A stretch of DNA of 64,000 nucleotides from CAVYXF01 sp963772335 (GCA_963772335.1 CAVYXF010000005.1:558001-622000); one strand, 5' to 3'. Positions 29,111 to 38,783 are shown, counted from the stretch's first letter. Program-made: numbers and translations. Notes: generated by a model from the sequence alone, not told the origin.

Positions 29111-29866
29111 ATGCAAATCGTTTCGCTTTTCCGCTATCCAGTCAAAGGCTTGAGTCCCGAGCCTTTACCCGTCCTGCGCCTCAAAGCCGGCGAGACGGTG
29201 CCGTTTGACCGCGCCTATGCGATCGAGAACGGCCCCGGCCGTTTCGACCCGGACAATCCGCGCTATCTGCCGAAGGTGAATTTCCTGATGCTGATGCGCA
29301 ACGAGCGGCTTGCGGCCCTTCAGACCGTATTCGATGAGGCGAGCGAGACCCTAACGATCCTCCGCGATGGCAAGCAGGTGGCGCGCGGCCAGCTCACGAC
29401 CAAGCTCGGCCGCCAGATGCTGGAGCAGTTCTTTGCCGCTTACATGAAGGACGAGCTGAAAGGCCCGCCCCGCATCGTCTCGGCGCCGGGGCACAGCTTC
29501 TCCGATGTGGCGGCGAAGTGCCTGCACCTGGTCAATCTGGCGACGCTGAAGGATTTGGAGCGCACGGTCGGTGTGCCGCTCGACCCGCTACGGTTCCGCG
29601 CGAATGTCTATTTTGAAGGGGGCGAGCCCTGGCAGGAAAGGAGATGGGACGGGCGCGTGCTGCAGGTCGGTTCGACGCCGATGAAAGTCTTCGCCGAGAC
29701 CGTGCGCTGCGACGCAACGAACGTCAATCCGGCAACTGCGCAGCGTGATACAGCTATTCCGCCAACCCTGCAGCGCACTTACGGCCATGGCTGCGTCGGT
29801 GTCTACGCCAAGGTCATCGGCGATGGCGAAATCCGCCCGGGAGATGCATTGGCGGTGGAACAGTAG
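29111..29866 (+). CDS. MOSC domain-containing protein
   Basis: A 251-residue protein with an N-terminal MOSC beta-barrel domain (IVSLFRYPVKGLSPEPL) and a MOSC domain over about residues 95-250. The conserved cysteine lies in ETVRCDATNVNP near residue 198, preceded by RFRANVYFEGGEPWQE, and the sequence ends in GDGEIRPGDALAV. MOSC proteins are sulfur carriers or bind molybdenum cofactor, for example in YiiM and mitochondrial amidoxime reducing component. Substrate unknown. It is inserted within the otherwise conserved clpB to DUF4167 block. Confidence 0.85.
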   Translation: MQIVSLFRYPVKGLSPEPLPVLRLKAGETVPFDRAYAIENGPGRFDPDNPRYLPKVNFLMLMRNERLAALQTVFDEASETLTILRDGKQVARGQLTTKLGRQMLEQFFAAYMKDELKGPPRIVSAPGHSFSDVAAKCLHLVNLATLKDLERTVGVPLDPLRFRANVYFEGGEPWQERRWDGRVLQVGSTPMKVFAETVRCDATNVNPATAQRDTAIPPTLQRTYGHGCVGVYAKVIGDGEIRPGDALAVEQ

Positions 29867-29998
29867 CATTGGCGCGGGATCCGATCTCGCCACTCAGCTA
29901 CGACGCGGCAAAATTGCGACTAGGCTCTGTCATACGCCCGACATAACGCTGGTTGCCCTTGGCGTGGCCTCATCTCCCAATGATAAGTGTATCTACCT

Positions 29999-30037
29999 AG
30001 AGCGCTGGGCGCTCCGCTGAACGCGGAGCTGCGCTCT
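29999..30037. repeat. Long imperfect hairpin
   Basis: The outer stem pairs AGAGCG (29999-30004) with CGCTCT (30032-30037). The inner stem pairs GCTCCGC (30011-30017) with GCGGAGC (30023-30029) around a TGAAC loop; an asymmetric bulge lies between. It lies 133 bases after the MOSC gene and before the lipoprotein gene, so a terminator is possible. Confidence 0.4.
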
Positions 30038-30119
30038 AAGTTTATGTTGTGCATTGGATTTATCCGAAAGGTGCGTACACTTTTCGGTCGGATGCACCGG
30101 GGCGTGGTGAGGGGCAATT

Positions 30120-30518
30120 ATGTTGAGAGTGGGTTTGGCGCTGTGCGCCGGCATGCTTGCCGGCTGCTCGACGATTACAACCGGCACGACGCAGCCGGTC
30201 TCTGTCGTGACAATGGGCGTCGAGGGAGCCAATTGCGAGCTCACCTCCCCGGAGGTCGGCACCATCAATGTGGTAACGCCTGCCCAGGTCATCCTTTCCA
30301 AGAGCCAGCACAGCGTGCGGGTGATCTGCCGCAAGGAGTGCTACGCCGATGGCCAGGGCATCATCAATTCCAACCTTGAGGAAATGACCGCCGGCAACAT
30401 CCTGATTGGCGGCGTGGTCGGCGTCGCGGTGGACGCATCGAGCGGCGCGCTTAACAAATACGACGCGCGTATCGAAATCGCTATGCAGCGCTTGAACAAC
30501 TGCAAGGCCAAGGCTTGA
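30120..30518 (+). CDS. Putative lipoprotein
   Basis: A 132-residue protein with a lipoprotein signal: a short N-terminus, the hydrophobic LALCAGMLAG and lipobox LAGC with Cys near residue 16. The mature part is a small beta-rich domain (GTTQPVSVVTMGVEGANCELTSP) followed by a glycine-rich hydrophobic stretch GNILIGGVVGVAVDASSGA near residue 98-116, seen in some outer-membrane-associated proteins. The ribosome site GGTGAGGGG precedes the ATG. Function unknown. Confidence 0.7.
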   Translation: MLRVGLALCAGMLAGCSTITTGTTQPVSVVTMGVEGANCELTSPEVGTINVVTPAQVILSKSQHSVRVICRKECYADGQGIINSNLEEMTAGNILIGGVVGVAVDASSGALNKYDARIEIAMQRLNNCKAKA

Positions 30519-30594
30519 CCCTCTCGGGCAGAAAGTCATCCACGTCGCGGCGGGCAACTCACTCCAGAGCGCCGCTCATGAGACGAATTCAGGA

Positions 30595-31296
30595 CTAATT
30601 CGCCAGCACTTCGTCAGAGGGGGGGCGTTCGTCGCCGGCTTGGTCCAGGCCGTTACCGGAGCCATTGTGGCCGTTGGCCTGATCGGCGGCGGCTCCACTA
30701 TTCCCCTCCCGACCTGCTCCACCAGCGGGATAGCGCCGGCGACGGCGGCGAGCGCCATCGGGGTCGCGCGTAGCGCCGGAAGCCTCGGGTGCGGGAGATG
30801 CGACCGCGTCGCTCGGCGACGGGCTATCAGGAATTTCCGGTTGCGGCTCCATGCCCGGCGGAACTGCTGCTGCCTCCGGCTCCTCGACGGCGACGGGCTG
30901 AGGCTGATCGCGCATCGCCGGCTGGCTATCGTAATGCGACCGATGATGCTGGCCGTTCATACCGTTCACCTGCTCAACTCCATGATGGGGCTGATGCTGA
31001 TGGAGCGGCGCTGCCTGGGCCTGCGCTGCCATGATGATGCGATTGTAGTGCTCGGCGTGCTGGAGGTAGTTCTCGGCCAGAACCGGATCGCCCGAGGAGG
31101 CGGCGTCGCGGGCAAGAGCCATATATTTCTCAGCGACTTGTGCCGCGGTGCCGCGGATTTTCACGTCCGGACCGTTCGACTCAAAATTGCGCGCCAGCGG
31201 GTTCTGCGGTTTGCGGCCAGTATTGCTGTTGTTATTGACGTTGTTGGTATTGTTGCTGCGGCCGCGGCCACGTCTGTTTTGCTGTCCTTGCCTCAT
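30595..31296 (-). CDS. DUF4167 domain-containing protein
   Basis: About 233 residues from ATG 31296 (MRQGQQNRRGRG); an in-frame ATG at 31326 would add ten residues. The N-terminal third is the DUF4167 domain: an Arg/Gly/Asn-rich start, NPLARNFESNGPDVKIRGTAAQVAEKYMALARDA and DPVLAENYLQHAEHYNRI. The remaining ~130 residues are Pro, Gln and charged, with His runs, and appear disordered. The family is restricted to alphaproteobacteria and typically lies beside prmC and prfA, as here. An RNA-binding role is often supposed but not shown. Confidence 0.85.
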   Translation of the reverse strand: MRQGQQNRRGRGRSNNTNNVNNNSNTGRKPQNPLARNFESNGPDVKIRGTAAQVAEKYMALARDAASSGDPVLAENYLQHAEHYNRIIMAAQAQAAPLHQHQPHHGVEQVNGMNGQHHRSHYDSQPAMRDQPQPVAVEEPEAAAVPPGMEPQPEIPDSPSPSDAVASPAPEASGATRDPDGARRRRRRYPAGGAGREGNSGAAADQANGHNGSGNGLDQAGDERPPSDEVLAN

Positions 31297-31729
31297 GGGC
31301 TCCCGTCTATCGTCGTTTCCCGCCATAAGCGATCGCGCCTCCGAGAAAGGCGACCAGTACGGCGGTTTGTTGTAAAAGCGAAGCTCTCGTTCAACTCCGG
31401 ACTTGTTTTCGCTCTCTTTCCGTCAAAACGGACCGGCTTTATCCGATAAAGCAAATACGGCGAGCAATTGCCGCCTTGAGCTAAAGCAAGCTGAGGCAGA
31501 TGTGTCAAAGTCCGACCATTGCCGCAGGTAAAGCCGAGCGTTGAGCCGACCCAATCTAAAGATAGTGAAACCGTGATTTGCAGTGACCGATGCCCGAGCG
31601 CCAAGCAGCATCAAAGTCATGAAGCGCGGCGCTAATCCTCACCCATCGCGGCCTGCCGAATCCGTACCCAAACGCTAGCCTGATCTTGCCAAATTTCCAA
31701 CTCTTTTTTTCGGCAGAGGCGGATCAAGG
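31297..31729. other. Intergenic region between prmC and DUF4167 gene
   Basis: About 430 bases. Short minus-strand frames here (31293-31620) have no motif or ribosome site. The region must hold the DUF4167 gene promoter; I could not identify it or any structured RNA with confidence. Confidence 0.5.
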
Positions 31730-32635
31730 TTACCTGTGTTTCCTAACTACCACCACACGATCCTGTCCGAGGAGATCCCTATAGACACGATAGCTTGGCG
31801 GATTAGCCTGCCATCCGGCTTTCACAAGCAACTCACAAATGTGCCACATTTGGCCGGCTCCAGCCTCCAGAGCCAAATAGCCGCCCGGTGCGGTACAGAT
31901 CAAGGCTTCGGCGGCGATCCTACGATAGGCTTCATAGCCATCTGCACCTCCATCGAGGGCACGCCACGGATCGTAATTGCGGACCTCCGGTTCAAGGCCA
32001 GCAATATCGTTAGTCATTATATAGGGTGGATTAGCCAAAATGTAATCAAAAGTGCCGGCAAAAGGCGCAGCCCAATCGGCGCAACAAAACGCCGCACGGG
32101 CCGACAGTCCAAATCTTTGCGCGTTTTGCCGGGCGGCGGTCAGGGCTTCTCCATCAATGTCGACGCCGACACCCCAGGCGTTTGGTAGCTCGCAGAGCAG
32201 GCTGAGAACTATGCAGCCGGTCCCGGTGCCGAGGTCCAGGAGGCGCAGCGGCCGATGGCGGCTGCCTTCCCGGTCGATGGTGTCGAGGACGGCCTCGATC
32301 AGCGTTTCGGTCTCCGGCCGGGGATCGAGCGTTGCACGGTTCAGGGCAAAATCGCGCCCCCAGAAAGCGCGCCGGCCGAGGATGCGCGATACGGGCTCGC
32401 GCGCCAGGCGGCGGGCAGAGAAGCCGAGAATGCGCTGTGCGGTGGTCGGTGAAACGCGCCGCAGCGGATCGAGAACGTAATCCTCATGTGTGAGGTCGCA
32501 AGCCGCAAGGACGAGAATTCGGGCATCGAGTTCCGGTGTCGGCAGGCCAATCCGACGAAAGCTGTTCGACAACAGGCGTATGGCGTCTTAAATCGTCGCA
32601 GGCGGCGCGTCCAGCTCGACGCGATCGTCAAGCAT
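31730..32635 (-). CDS. prmC: Peptide chain release factor N5-glutamine methyltransferase, with in-frame stop at codon 16
   Basis: Methylates the glutamine of the GGQ motif in release factors. Typical features: LPTPELDARILVLAA near residue 30, RLLDLGTGTGCIVLSLLCELPNA near 110 (SAM motif), and the diagnostic NPPY in LANPPYIM near 203. It follows prfA, the gene for its substrate. The natural start appears to be ATG 32635, which overlaps the prfA stop; MLDDRVELDAPPATI then runs into TAA at 32588-32590 and continues in the same frame as DAIRLLSNSFRRIG. Either the stop is a mutation or error, or translation begins at a TTG near 32572 giving about 280 residues. Confidence 0.85.
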
Positions 32636-33716
32636 GGTCCACGCCCTCCATGGCCGCCATCTGGCTCGCCTGGAAGTCGGTGATCAGCGCATCGATCAGC
32701 TCATCCAGACCCTCGCCCTCCATGAGCTGCGGCAGATTGTAGAGCGTCATGCCGATGCGATGGTCGGTCACGCGTCCCTGCGGGAAGTTATAAGTGCGGA
32801 TGCGCGCTGAGCGGTCGCCTGAGCCGACCTGGTCCTTACGCGCGGCCGAGCGTTCCTCGTCGGCTTTGCTGCGCTCCAGGTCGTAGAGGCGCGCTCGTAG
32901 CACCTGCATGGCGCGGGCACGGTTCTGGTGCTGCGACTTCTCGCTGGAGGTGACGATGATGCCGGTTGGCAAATGGGTGATGCGCACGGCGCTATCGGTG
33001 GTGTTCACGCTCTGCCCGCCGGGACCGGAGGCGCGCATGGTGTCGATGCGGATGTCCTCGGGCCGGATCTCGACATCGATCTCCTCCGCTTCGGGCAGCA
33101 CGGCGACCGTTGCCGCAGAGGTATGGATGCGGCCGCCCGCTTCGGTTTCCGGCACGCGCTGCACACGGTGGACGCCAGATTCGAATTTCAACCGGGCAAA
33201 CACCCCTTTGCCGGTAACGTTGGCGACCACCTCCTTGTAGCCGCCACGCCCGCTTTCACTGGCCGAGAGGACCTGCACCTTCCAGCCATGCAGTGCGGCG
33301 TAACGCTGGTACATGCGGAATAGATCGCCCGCAAAGAGCGCGGCTTCCTCGCCACCGGTGCCGGCGCGGACCTCGAGGATGGCGCTTTTTTCGTCGGCGG
33401 CATCCTTGGGCAGAAGCTCGACCTGGAGCTGCTGGCTCAGCGATGCAATCCGCTCATCGATCACCGGGATTTCGCCATAGGCGAGATCGACCATGTCTTT
33501 ATCGGCCTTGGGATCATCGACGATGCTGGCGAGATCGATGCGCTCCTTCTCCGCATCGCGGAGCTGGCGAATGATCGCCACGACCGGATCAAGCTCAGCG
33601 AACTCTTTTGAAAGCTTGATGAAAGTCTCCTGATCGGGACTTCCGGACAGCGAATCCTGGACCGTCTGCCAGCGCTCCACCAGCCTGTCAAGTTTTTGCG
33701 TGGGAATTGTCATCAT
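32628..33716 (-). CDS. prfA: Peptide chain release factor 1
   Basis: RF-1 ends translation at UAA and UAG codons. The GGQ peptidyl-hydrolysis motif is in GPGGQSVNTTDSAVRI near residue 233. GGEEAALFAGDLFRMYQRYA marks domain 2, and RIRTYNFPQGRVTDHRI and the tail are family-typical. From ATG 33716 the length is about 362 residues, the usual size. Start choice: MMTIPTQ with the first ATG at 33716; upstream residues of the open frame match nothing. It lies between ptsP and prmC on the same strand and is probably cotranscribed. Confidence 0.95.
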   Translation of the reverse strand: MMTIPTQKLDRLVERWQTVQDSLSGSPDQETFIKLSKEFAELDPVVAIIRQLRDAEKERIDLASIVDDPKADKDMVDLAYGEIPVIDERIASLSQQLQVELLPKDAADEKSAILEVRAGTGGEEAALFAGDLFRMYQRYAALHGWKVQVLSASESGRGGYKEVVANVTGKGVFARLKFESGVHRVQRVPETEAGGRIHTSAATVAVLPEAEEIDVEIRPEDIRIDTMRASGPGGQSVNTTDSAVRITHLPTGIIVTSSEKSQHQNRARAMQVLRARLYDLERSKADEERSAARKDQVGSGDRSARIRTYNFPQGRVTDHRIGMTLYNLPQLMEGEGLDELIDALITDFQASQMAAMEGVDHA

Positions 33717-33808
33717 GGAATGAAGCTCAACGGAAAAGAAGCGCGGGGGACTGCACAAGCAGGCCGGTTGCCATGGTGATGGCATCGGCGAAGGTGCGTC
33801 GAGCGGCG

Positions 33809-36157
33809 CTAAAGGGGAATATCGTGCGCGCGGGCGAAGTCAGTAAGACGCTCGCGGATGTCCTCGCGGCCGTGATCGACAAGGTCGAGCACATAGCGCT
33901 GAATCTCTGCTGCGGCAACCTGCAGGATCATCGCCTTGACGGGACCGATCGAGGCCGGCGCCATGGAGATCGAACGGAAGCCGAGGCCAATGAGGGCCAT
34001 GGCCTCGATCGGCCGGCCGGCCATCTCACCGCACAGCGTCACCGGAACCTTATGTTTCTCGGCCTGCACGACGACCTGGCGCAGGACGCGGAGCGCTACC
34101 GGCGAGAGCACATCAAAGCGGCTTGCCACCCGAACATTGCCGCGGTCAGCGGCGAAGATGAACTGGAGCAGGTCGTTGCTGCCGACCGAAACGAAGTCGA
34201 CACGGCAGAGCAGCTCATCGAGCTGCCACAGCAGCGAGGGAACCTCGATCATCGCCCCGAGCGAGATCTTGGTCGGCCCGTGCTTACCGTGCCGGCGCAG
34301 ATGGGCCAGATCCTTGTCGATCAGGCGCCTCGCGGCGACGAATTCCTTCACCTCGGTGAGGAAGGGCAGCATGAGCTTCAGCTCACGGCCGGATGCCGCG
34401 GTCAGCAGTGCACGGGTCTGGGTGCGGAACAGGCCGGGACGGTCCAGCGCGATGCGGATCGCACGCCAGCCCAGGGCCGGATTTTCCTCCGGCGCCTGCA
34501 TCAGATAGGGCAGGATCTTATCGCCGCCGACATCGAGCGAGCGGAACACGATCGGACGGTTTCCCGAAGCCTCGATCACCTTGCGGTACATTTCGGTCTG
34601 CTGCTGCAGACGCGGGAAGGTCGAGGCGACCATGAACTGCAGCTCGGTGCGGAACAGTCCGATGCCGTCGGCGCCGGCCTGGCTGAGATGCGGCAGGTCG
34701 ACCATCAACCCGGCATTGATATTCATGGAAATCCGCTGGCCATCGCGGGTAACAGCCGGCGTGTCGCGCAGCTTCTCATACTGCGCCTGACGCCGCGCCC
34801 GGAAGCGAGCCTTGTCGGCATAAGCGCGGATGACCTCCAGCGACGGCCGCACATGCAGCTCACCGGCTTCGGCATCGAGCACGGCCGGATCGCCAGGATC
34901 GACCTCCTCGAGAACCTCGCGCGCATAGCCGATCGCCGGGATGCCGAGCGCCTTAGCGACGATGGCCACATGGCTGGAGACGCCGCCATCGGCGAGAACC
35001 AGGCCGCGCACGCGCTTACGGTCATAGTCCAGGAGCTCGGCCGGTCCCATGGTGCGCGCGACAAGGATGGTATCACGCGGCAGCTCGGTCTCGGCAGCGG
35101 TGCCGGCCTGTCCTGCCAGCAACCGGAGCAGCCGGTTGGACAGATCCTCGATGTCGTGCAGGCGTTCCCGCCAGAACGGATCGGGCTGGCGCATGATCCG
35201 GGCGCGGGTATTGCTCTGTACCTTCTCGACCGCGGCTTCAGCGGAAAATCCGGCTGCAATGAACTCATGCAGCCTGCGCATCCAGCCCTGGTCATGGGCG
35301 AACATGCGATAGGCTTCCAGCACGTCGCGATGGTCGCCGGCGCGCGCCATTTCGCCTTCCTGCAGCATGGCGTCAACCATCTCGCGCAGCTGGCGGAGCG
35401 CCGCGTCGAGCCGGGCGCGTTCGTGATTGACGTCCTCGGCGAACAACTTACTGACCGTGACGCGCGGCTCGTGCAGCACGACGTGGCCGAGCGCAATGCC
35501 TTCCGAGAGGATGCTTCCTTTGAGGGAGATGCTCTGCGTGCGCTTCAACTCCGACTGGGGCACGTTCAGCGCGGTGAGCGCCTGTCCGAGCAGCTCGGCG
35601 AGCACCATGGCCGTGGTCTGCAGCGCCTCCACTTCCTCGTCGGAATAGCTGCGCGCCGTTGCGTTCTGCAAGGTCAGCACGCCAATGGTGCGGCCCGAAC
35701 GCAGGATCGGCACGCCGAGGAAGGACTGGTAGATTTCTTCGCCGGTTTCCGGCCGGTAGGAGAAGGCCGGGTGGCTCTGCGCGTCTGGGAGGTTGACGAA
35801 CTCGCCCGAGCGCGCGATCAGGCCGACCAGACCCTCGCCCGCCTTGAGATGCGTATTGTGAACGGCTTCCTTGCGCAGACCTTCGGTGGCGAACAGCTCC
35901 AGCGAGCCATCGCTCAGGCGTACATAGATCGAGCAGACCTCGGCGACCATGTTCGCCGCGATCAGGCGCACGATGCGGTCGAGCTTCGCCTCCATGTCTT
36001 CGGGCTTGGCTTGCCGCACGCCGGGGCGAGCCATCACCTCCCGCAATTGCCGGAGGAGTACCCGCGGTGCGCTCGTTGTCCAGGGCATGCGCCCGGTTCC
36101 TCCCGCGCCTGCATCCTGCAGGCTGATCACATCATGAAGCGGTCTGTTCGGAGCCAT
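33809..36157 (-). CDS. ptsP: Phosphoenolpyruvate-protein phosphotransferase of the nitrogen PTS (PtsP)
   Basis: EI-Ntr, 782 residues: takes phosphate from PEP and passes it to NPr and EIIA-Ntr, a regulatory pathway responsive to nitrogen. An N-terminal GAF domain covers about residues 30-165. The phosphorylated His is in GGVSSHVAIVAKALGIPA near residue 396. The PEP-binding C-terminal barrel shows GIGLFRTELQFM, GNRPIVFRSLDVGGDK and a late VTLCGEMAGRP. The N-terminus MAPNRPLHDVISLQDAG is plausible. Located between lysC and prfA as in other Hyphomicrobiales. Confidence 0.95.
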   Translation of the reverse strand: MAPNRPLHDVISLQDAGAGGTGRMPWTTSAPRVLLRQLREVMARPGVRQAKPEDMEAKLDRIVRLIAANMVAEVCSIYVRLSDGSLELFATEGLRKEAVHNTHLKAGEGLVGLIARSGEFVNLPDAQSHPAFSYRPETGEEIYQSFLGVPILRSGRTIGVLTLQNATARSYSDEEVEALQTTAMVLAELLGQALTALNVPQSELKRTQSISLKGSILSEGIALGHVVLHEPRVTVSKLFAEDVNHERARLDAALRQLREMVDAMLQEGEMARAGDHRDVLEAYRMFAHDQGWMRRLHEFIAAGFSAEAAVEKVQSNTRARIMRQPDPFWRERLHDIEDLSNRLLRLLAGQAGTAAETELPRDTILVARTMGPAELLDYDRKRVRGLVLADGGVSSHVAIVAKALGIPAIGYAREVLEEVDPGDPAVLDAEAGELHVRPSLEVIRAYADKARFRARRQAQYEKLRDTPAVTRDGQRISMNINAGLMVDLPHLSQAGADGIGLFRTELQFMVASTFPRLQQQTEMYRKVIEASGNRPIVFRSLDVGGDKILPYLMQAPEENPALGWRAIRIALDRPGLFRTQTRALLTAASGRELKLMLPFLTEVKEFVAARRLIDKDLAHLRRHGKHGPTKISLGAMIEVPSLLWQLDELLCRVDFVSVGSNDLLQFIFAADRGNVRVASRFDVLSPVALRVLRQVVVQAEKHKVPVTLCGEMAGRPIEAMALIGLGFRSISMAPASIGPVKAMILQVAAAEIQRYVLDLVDHGREDIRERLTDFARAHDIPL

Positions 36158-36178
36158 GATTGCGGTCGCGGCCAGTTG

Positions 36179-37420
36179 CTAGCGTACATCCAATCCATAC
36201 AGCGAATGAAGCGTTCGCACCGCGAGCTCGGCATAAGCAGCATCTATAAGGACGCTGATCTTGATTTCAGACGTTGAGATGGCCTCAATGTTTATACCCT
36301 TTTCGGCGAGGGCTTTAAACATTTGCGCGGCAACGCCGGCATGGCTGCGCATTCCTATGCCGATCACCGACACTTTTACTATATCCGTCGAGCCGCGCAA
36401 ATCCGAGTAGCCGATCAGCTGCTTTGCACGCTCGATCACGCCAAGCGCACGGTCGAGATCGGAGACCGGCACGGTAAAGGTCATGTCGGTGAAGCGCCCA
36501 TCGTCGGATACGTTCTGCACAATCATATCGACATTGATATTCGCCTCCGCGAGCGGCCCAAACACGCGCGCAGCGACGCCCGGCTTGTCGGCGACGCGCA
36601 GCAGCGTGACCTTGGCTTCGTCCTTGGCATAGGCAATACCGCTTACAACACGCTGTTCCAAGATCTCTTCCTCATCACATACAAGCGTGCCGGGCACAGC
36701 CTCCCCCACGGCTTCCGGCGGATCGAAACTGGAGCGCACCTGCACCCGCACGCGGTGCACCATGGCGAGTTCCACGGAGCGGGTCTGCAACACCTTGGCG
36801 CCGAGCGAAGCCATTTCCAGCATCTCCTCATAGGAGATCTTCTCGAGGCGCCGGGCCTTCGGCACGATCCGCGGGTCCGTCGTATAGACGCCGTCCACAT
36901 CGGTATAAATATCGCAGCGGTCGGCCCCCAGCGCTGCAGCGACGGCAACCGCGCTGGTATCGGAACCGCCGCGGCCAAGTGTGGCGATCCGGCCCGCCGG
37001 GCTGATACCCTGAAAACCCGCGATCACCGCAACCTCCCCTTCCGCCAGGCGCGCCCTCAGCGCCTCGGCCGGAATATCCACGATCCGTGCCACACTATGC
37101 GCATCATCCGTCTTGATCGGCACCTGCCAGCCCTGCCAGGAGCGCGCCGGGATGCCCATCGCCTGCAGCACGATCGCAAGCAAGCCGGAGGTGATCTGCT
37201 CGCCCGAGGCGACCACCGCATCGTATTCGCGCCCATCGGGCAGGGCCGAAGCCTCACGCGTCCAGGCGACAAGCTGGTTGGTATGTCCGGCCATCGCGGA
37301 GACGACGACGGCACACTGGTTGTTGGCCTTGACCTCCCTATGCACATGCTCGGCTACATTCCGGATACATTCGATGTCAGCCACCGACGTTCCGCCGAAT
37401 TTCATCACCAACAGGGCCAT
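36179..37420 (-). CDS. lysC: Aspartate kinase
   Basis: First enzyme of lysine, threonine and methionine synthesis: phosphorylates aspartate. The N-terminal kinase domain begins VMKFGGTSVAD near residue 5, with LGRGGSDTSAVAVAAALGA near 147 and DVDGVYTTDPR near 174. Two ACT domains lie over about residues 265-410 (VTLLRVADKPGVAARVFGPLAEANINVDMIVQ; VSVIGIGMRSHAGVAAQMFKALAEKGINIEAIST). ACT domains bind lysine or threonine for feedback control. 413 residues, normal length. Divergent from ubiG. Confidence 0.95.
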   Translation of the reverse strand: MALLVMKFGGTSVADIECIRNVAEHVHREVKANNQCAVVVSAMAGHTNQLVAWTREASALPDGREYDAVVASGEQITSGLLAIVLQAMGIPARSWQGWQVPIKTDDAHSVARIVDIPAEALRARLAEGEVAVIAGFQGISPAGRIATLGRGGSDTSAVAVAAALGADRCDIYTDVDGVYTTDPRIVPKARRLEKISYEEMLEMASLGAKVLQTRSVELAMVHRVRVQVRSSFDPPEAVGEAVPGTLVCDEEEILEQRVVSGIAYAKDEAKVTLLRVADKPGVAARVFGPLAEANINVDMIVQNVSDDGRFTDMTFTVPVSDLDRALGVIERAKQLIGYSDLRGSTDIVKVSVIGIGMRSHAGVAAQMFKALAEKGINIEAISTSEIKISVLIDAAYAELAVRTLHSLYGLDVR

Positions 37421-37654
37421 GCCGCTTCTGTTCTTACCCGCGCCAATATGGCCCGGCCGGATTTCCGTCGAGCATCTCTTCCGCGCTGTCTCTCACAACC
37501 ATCTTTAAAAAGGCTGATGCGAACCTCGCAAATTGGCTGTCAGCCTGCACGAGCTTATAAAACGAAGTCGCCTTCACCGCAAATAACGTTAATGGTGTGA
37601 TAAGTAAAATCGCGGTCTGCTAATCCGGCTGCGGACTTAGGAGGCTCCGTTCCT

Positions 37655-38395
37655 GTGGACACAGTGGATAAATCTGAGGTGGCGCGGTTCGACAGCCAGG
37701 CTGCCGAGTGGTGGGACCCTTACGGAAAATTCGCCACGCTGCACCATTTAACGCCTGTCCGGCTGCTCTTTCTGCGCGAGCAGATGCTCCAGCATTGCGG
37801 CGGCAGTGCGCATACACCGAAGCCGCTCTCCGGTGTATCGGTTGTGGATATTGGCTGTGGGGGCGGGCTGGTTGCAGAGCCGCTCGCCCGGCTTGGCGCC
37901 GAGGTCACCGGGGTCGATCCCGGGCCGGAGAACATCGCTGTCGCGAAGAGCCATGCCGAGGCGCAGGGACTGGCCGTGACCTATCGGGTGGGTACCTCGC
38001 ATGACCTCGTGGCGCAGGGCCTGCAATTCGACTGTGTGATCGCGCTCGAAGTTATCGAGCATGTCCCCGATACCGGCGCTTTTCTGCAGAGCTGCGCAGC
38101 ACTCGCCCGTCCCGGCGGACTGGTTCTGCTCTCGACCATCAACCGCACGGCCAAGGCCTTCGCCTTGGTGATCGTGGGGGCGGAGTATGTCCTCGGCTGG
38201 CTTCCCCGGGGAACGCATCGCTGGGAGCGCTTCGTCACCCCGGCGGAGCTGGATGAGGGGTTTCGCAAATGTGGCCTGACACCAAAGGGGCACCGCGGCA
38301 TGGTGCTGAACCCGCTGACCGGGGCCTGGCGGCTGAGTGATGACCTCAATATCAACTATTTCGCGGCGGCGACAAAACCCGCCCTCGCTGGTTGA
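37655..38395 (+). CDS. ubiG: Ubiquinone biosynthesis O-methyltransferase
   Basis: Performs both O-methylations of ubiquinone synthesis. 246 residues from GTG 37655, preceded by an AGGAGG site. Motif I VVDIGCGGGLVAEPLARLGAEVTGVD lies near residue 64, EHVPDTGAF near 140, and the UbiG signature WWDPYGKFATLHHLTPVRL near 19. THRWERFVTPAEL and GMVLNPLTGAWRLSDDLNINYF near the C-terminus are diagnostic. Divergent from lysC with a 234-base promoter region containing no other gene. Confidence 0.95.
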   Translation: MDTVDKSEVARFDSQAAEWWDPYGKFATLHHLTPVRLLFLREQMLQHCGGSAHTPKPLSGVSVVDIGCGGGLVAEPLARLGAEVTGVDPGPENIAVAKSHAEAQGLAVTYRVGTSHDLVAQGLQFDCVIALEVIEHVPDTGAFLQSCAALARPGGLVLLSTINRTAKAFALVIVGAEYVLGWLPRGTHRWERFVTPAELDEGFRKCGLTPKGHRGMVLNPLTGAWRLSDDLNINYFAAATKPALAG

Positions 38396-38420
38396 GCGGA
38401 CAGCAGATAGCGACGAATTT

Positions 38421-38783
38421 CTAATCGGTGCGGGCTTCTGGAATGTCCTCCAATCGGTAATACACCGGAATTCCCAGGAGGCCGGCGTGCCGTACGTCTT
38501 CATCTGCACCTTTCGAGGCGCCGGGTAGTCTCAGAACCCCGTCGCAATATTCCAGCAGACGACGCGCAACAGGGTAGACGACCTCGTCATAGGCCGCATC
38601 GCCGGGCCCTTTCCCCCCGGCCTGCCGCAGGAGCGGCAAAGCGAGCCATTCGCCGATCACCGGGACATGGCCGGTTCTGAAGAGCGGCAGTGCAACTTCC
38701 TCAAGGCGCGCGAGATTGGCTGCCATCAGCTGAGGGTCGTCGCCGGTACCGCTGCGATAAGGGCCTGCTATGAGGATAAGCAT
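38421..38783 (-). CDS. DUF4406 / nucleoside 2-deoxyribosyltransferase-like protein
   Basis: A 120-residue protein from ATG 38783. The N-terminal LILIAGPYRSGTGDDPQLMAANLARLEEVA matches DUF4406, a Rossmann-like family related to nucleoside 2-deoxyribosyltransferases; RRLLEYCDGVLRLPGASKGADEDVRHA near residue 75 resembles the nucleoside-binding segment (GASKGAD). Substrate unknown. It faces a DeoR regulator gene across a 105-base spacer. DeoR proteins often control sugar or nucleoside genes, consistent with a nucleoside-related activity. The stop is 25 bases past ubiG. Confidence 0.7.
   Translation of the reverse strand: MLILIAGPYRSGTGDDPQLMAANLARLEEVALPLFRTGHVPVIGEWLALPLLRQAGGKGPGDAAYDEVVYPVARRLLEYCDGVLRLPGASKGADEDVRHAGLLGIPVYYRLEDIPEARTD

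Noticed and set aside
33707..36277. An 856-codon open frame on the plus strand antisense to prfA and ptsP
   Set aside because: It is a shadow of GC-rich coding on the other strand, with no domain match and low-complexity composition; prfA and ptsP are certain.
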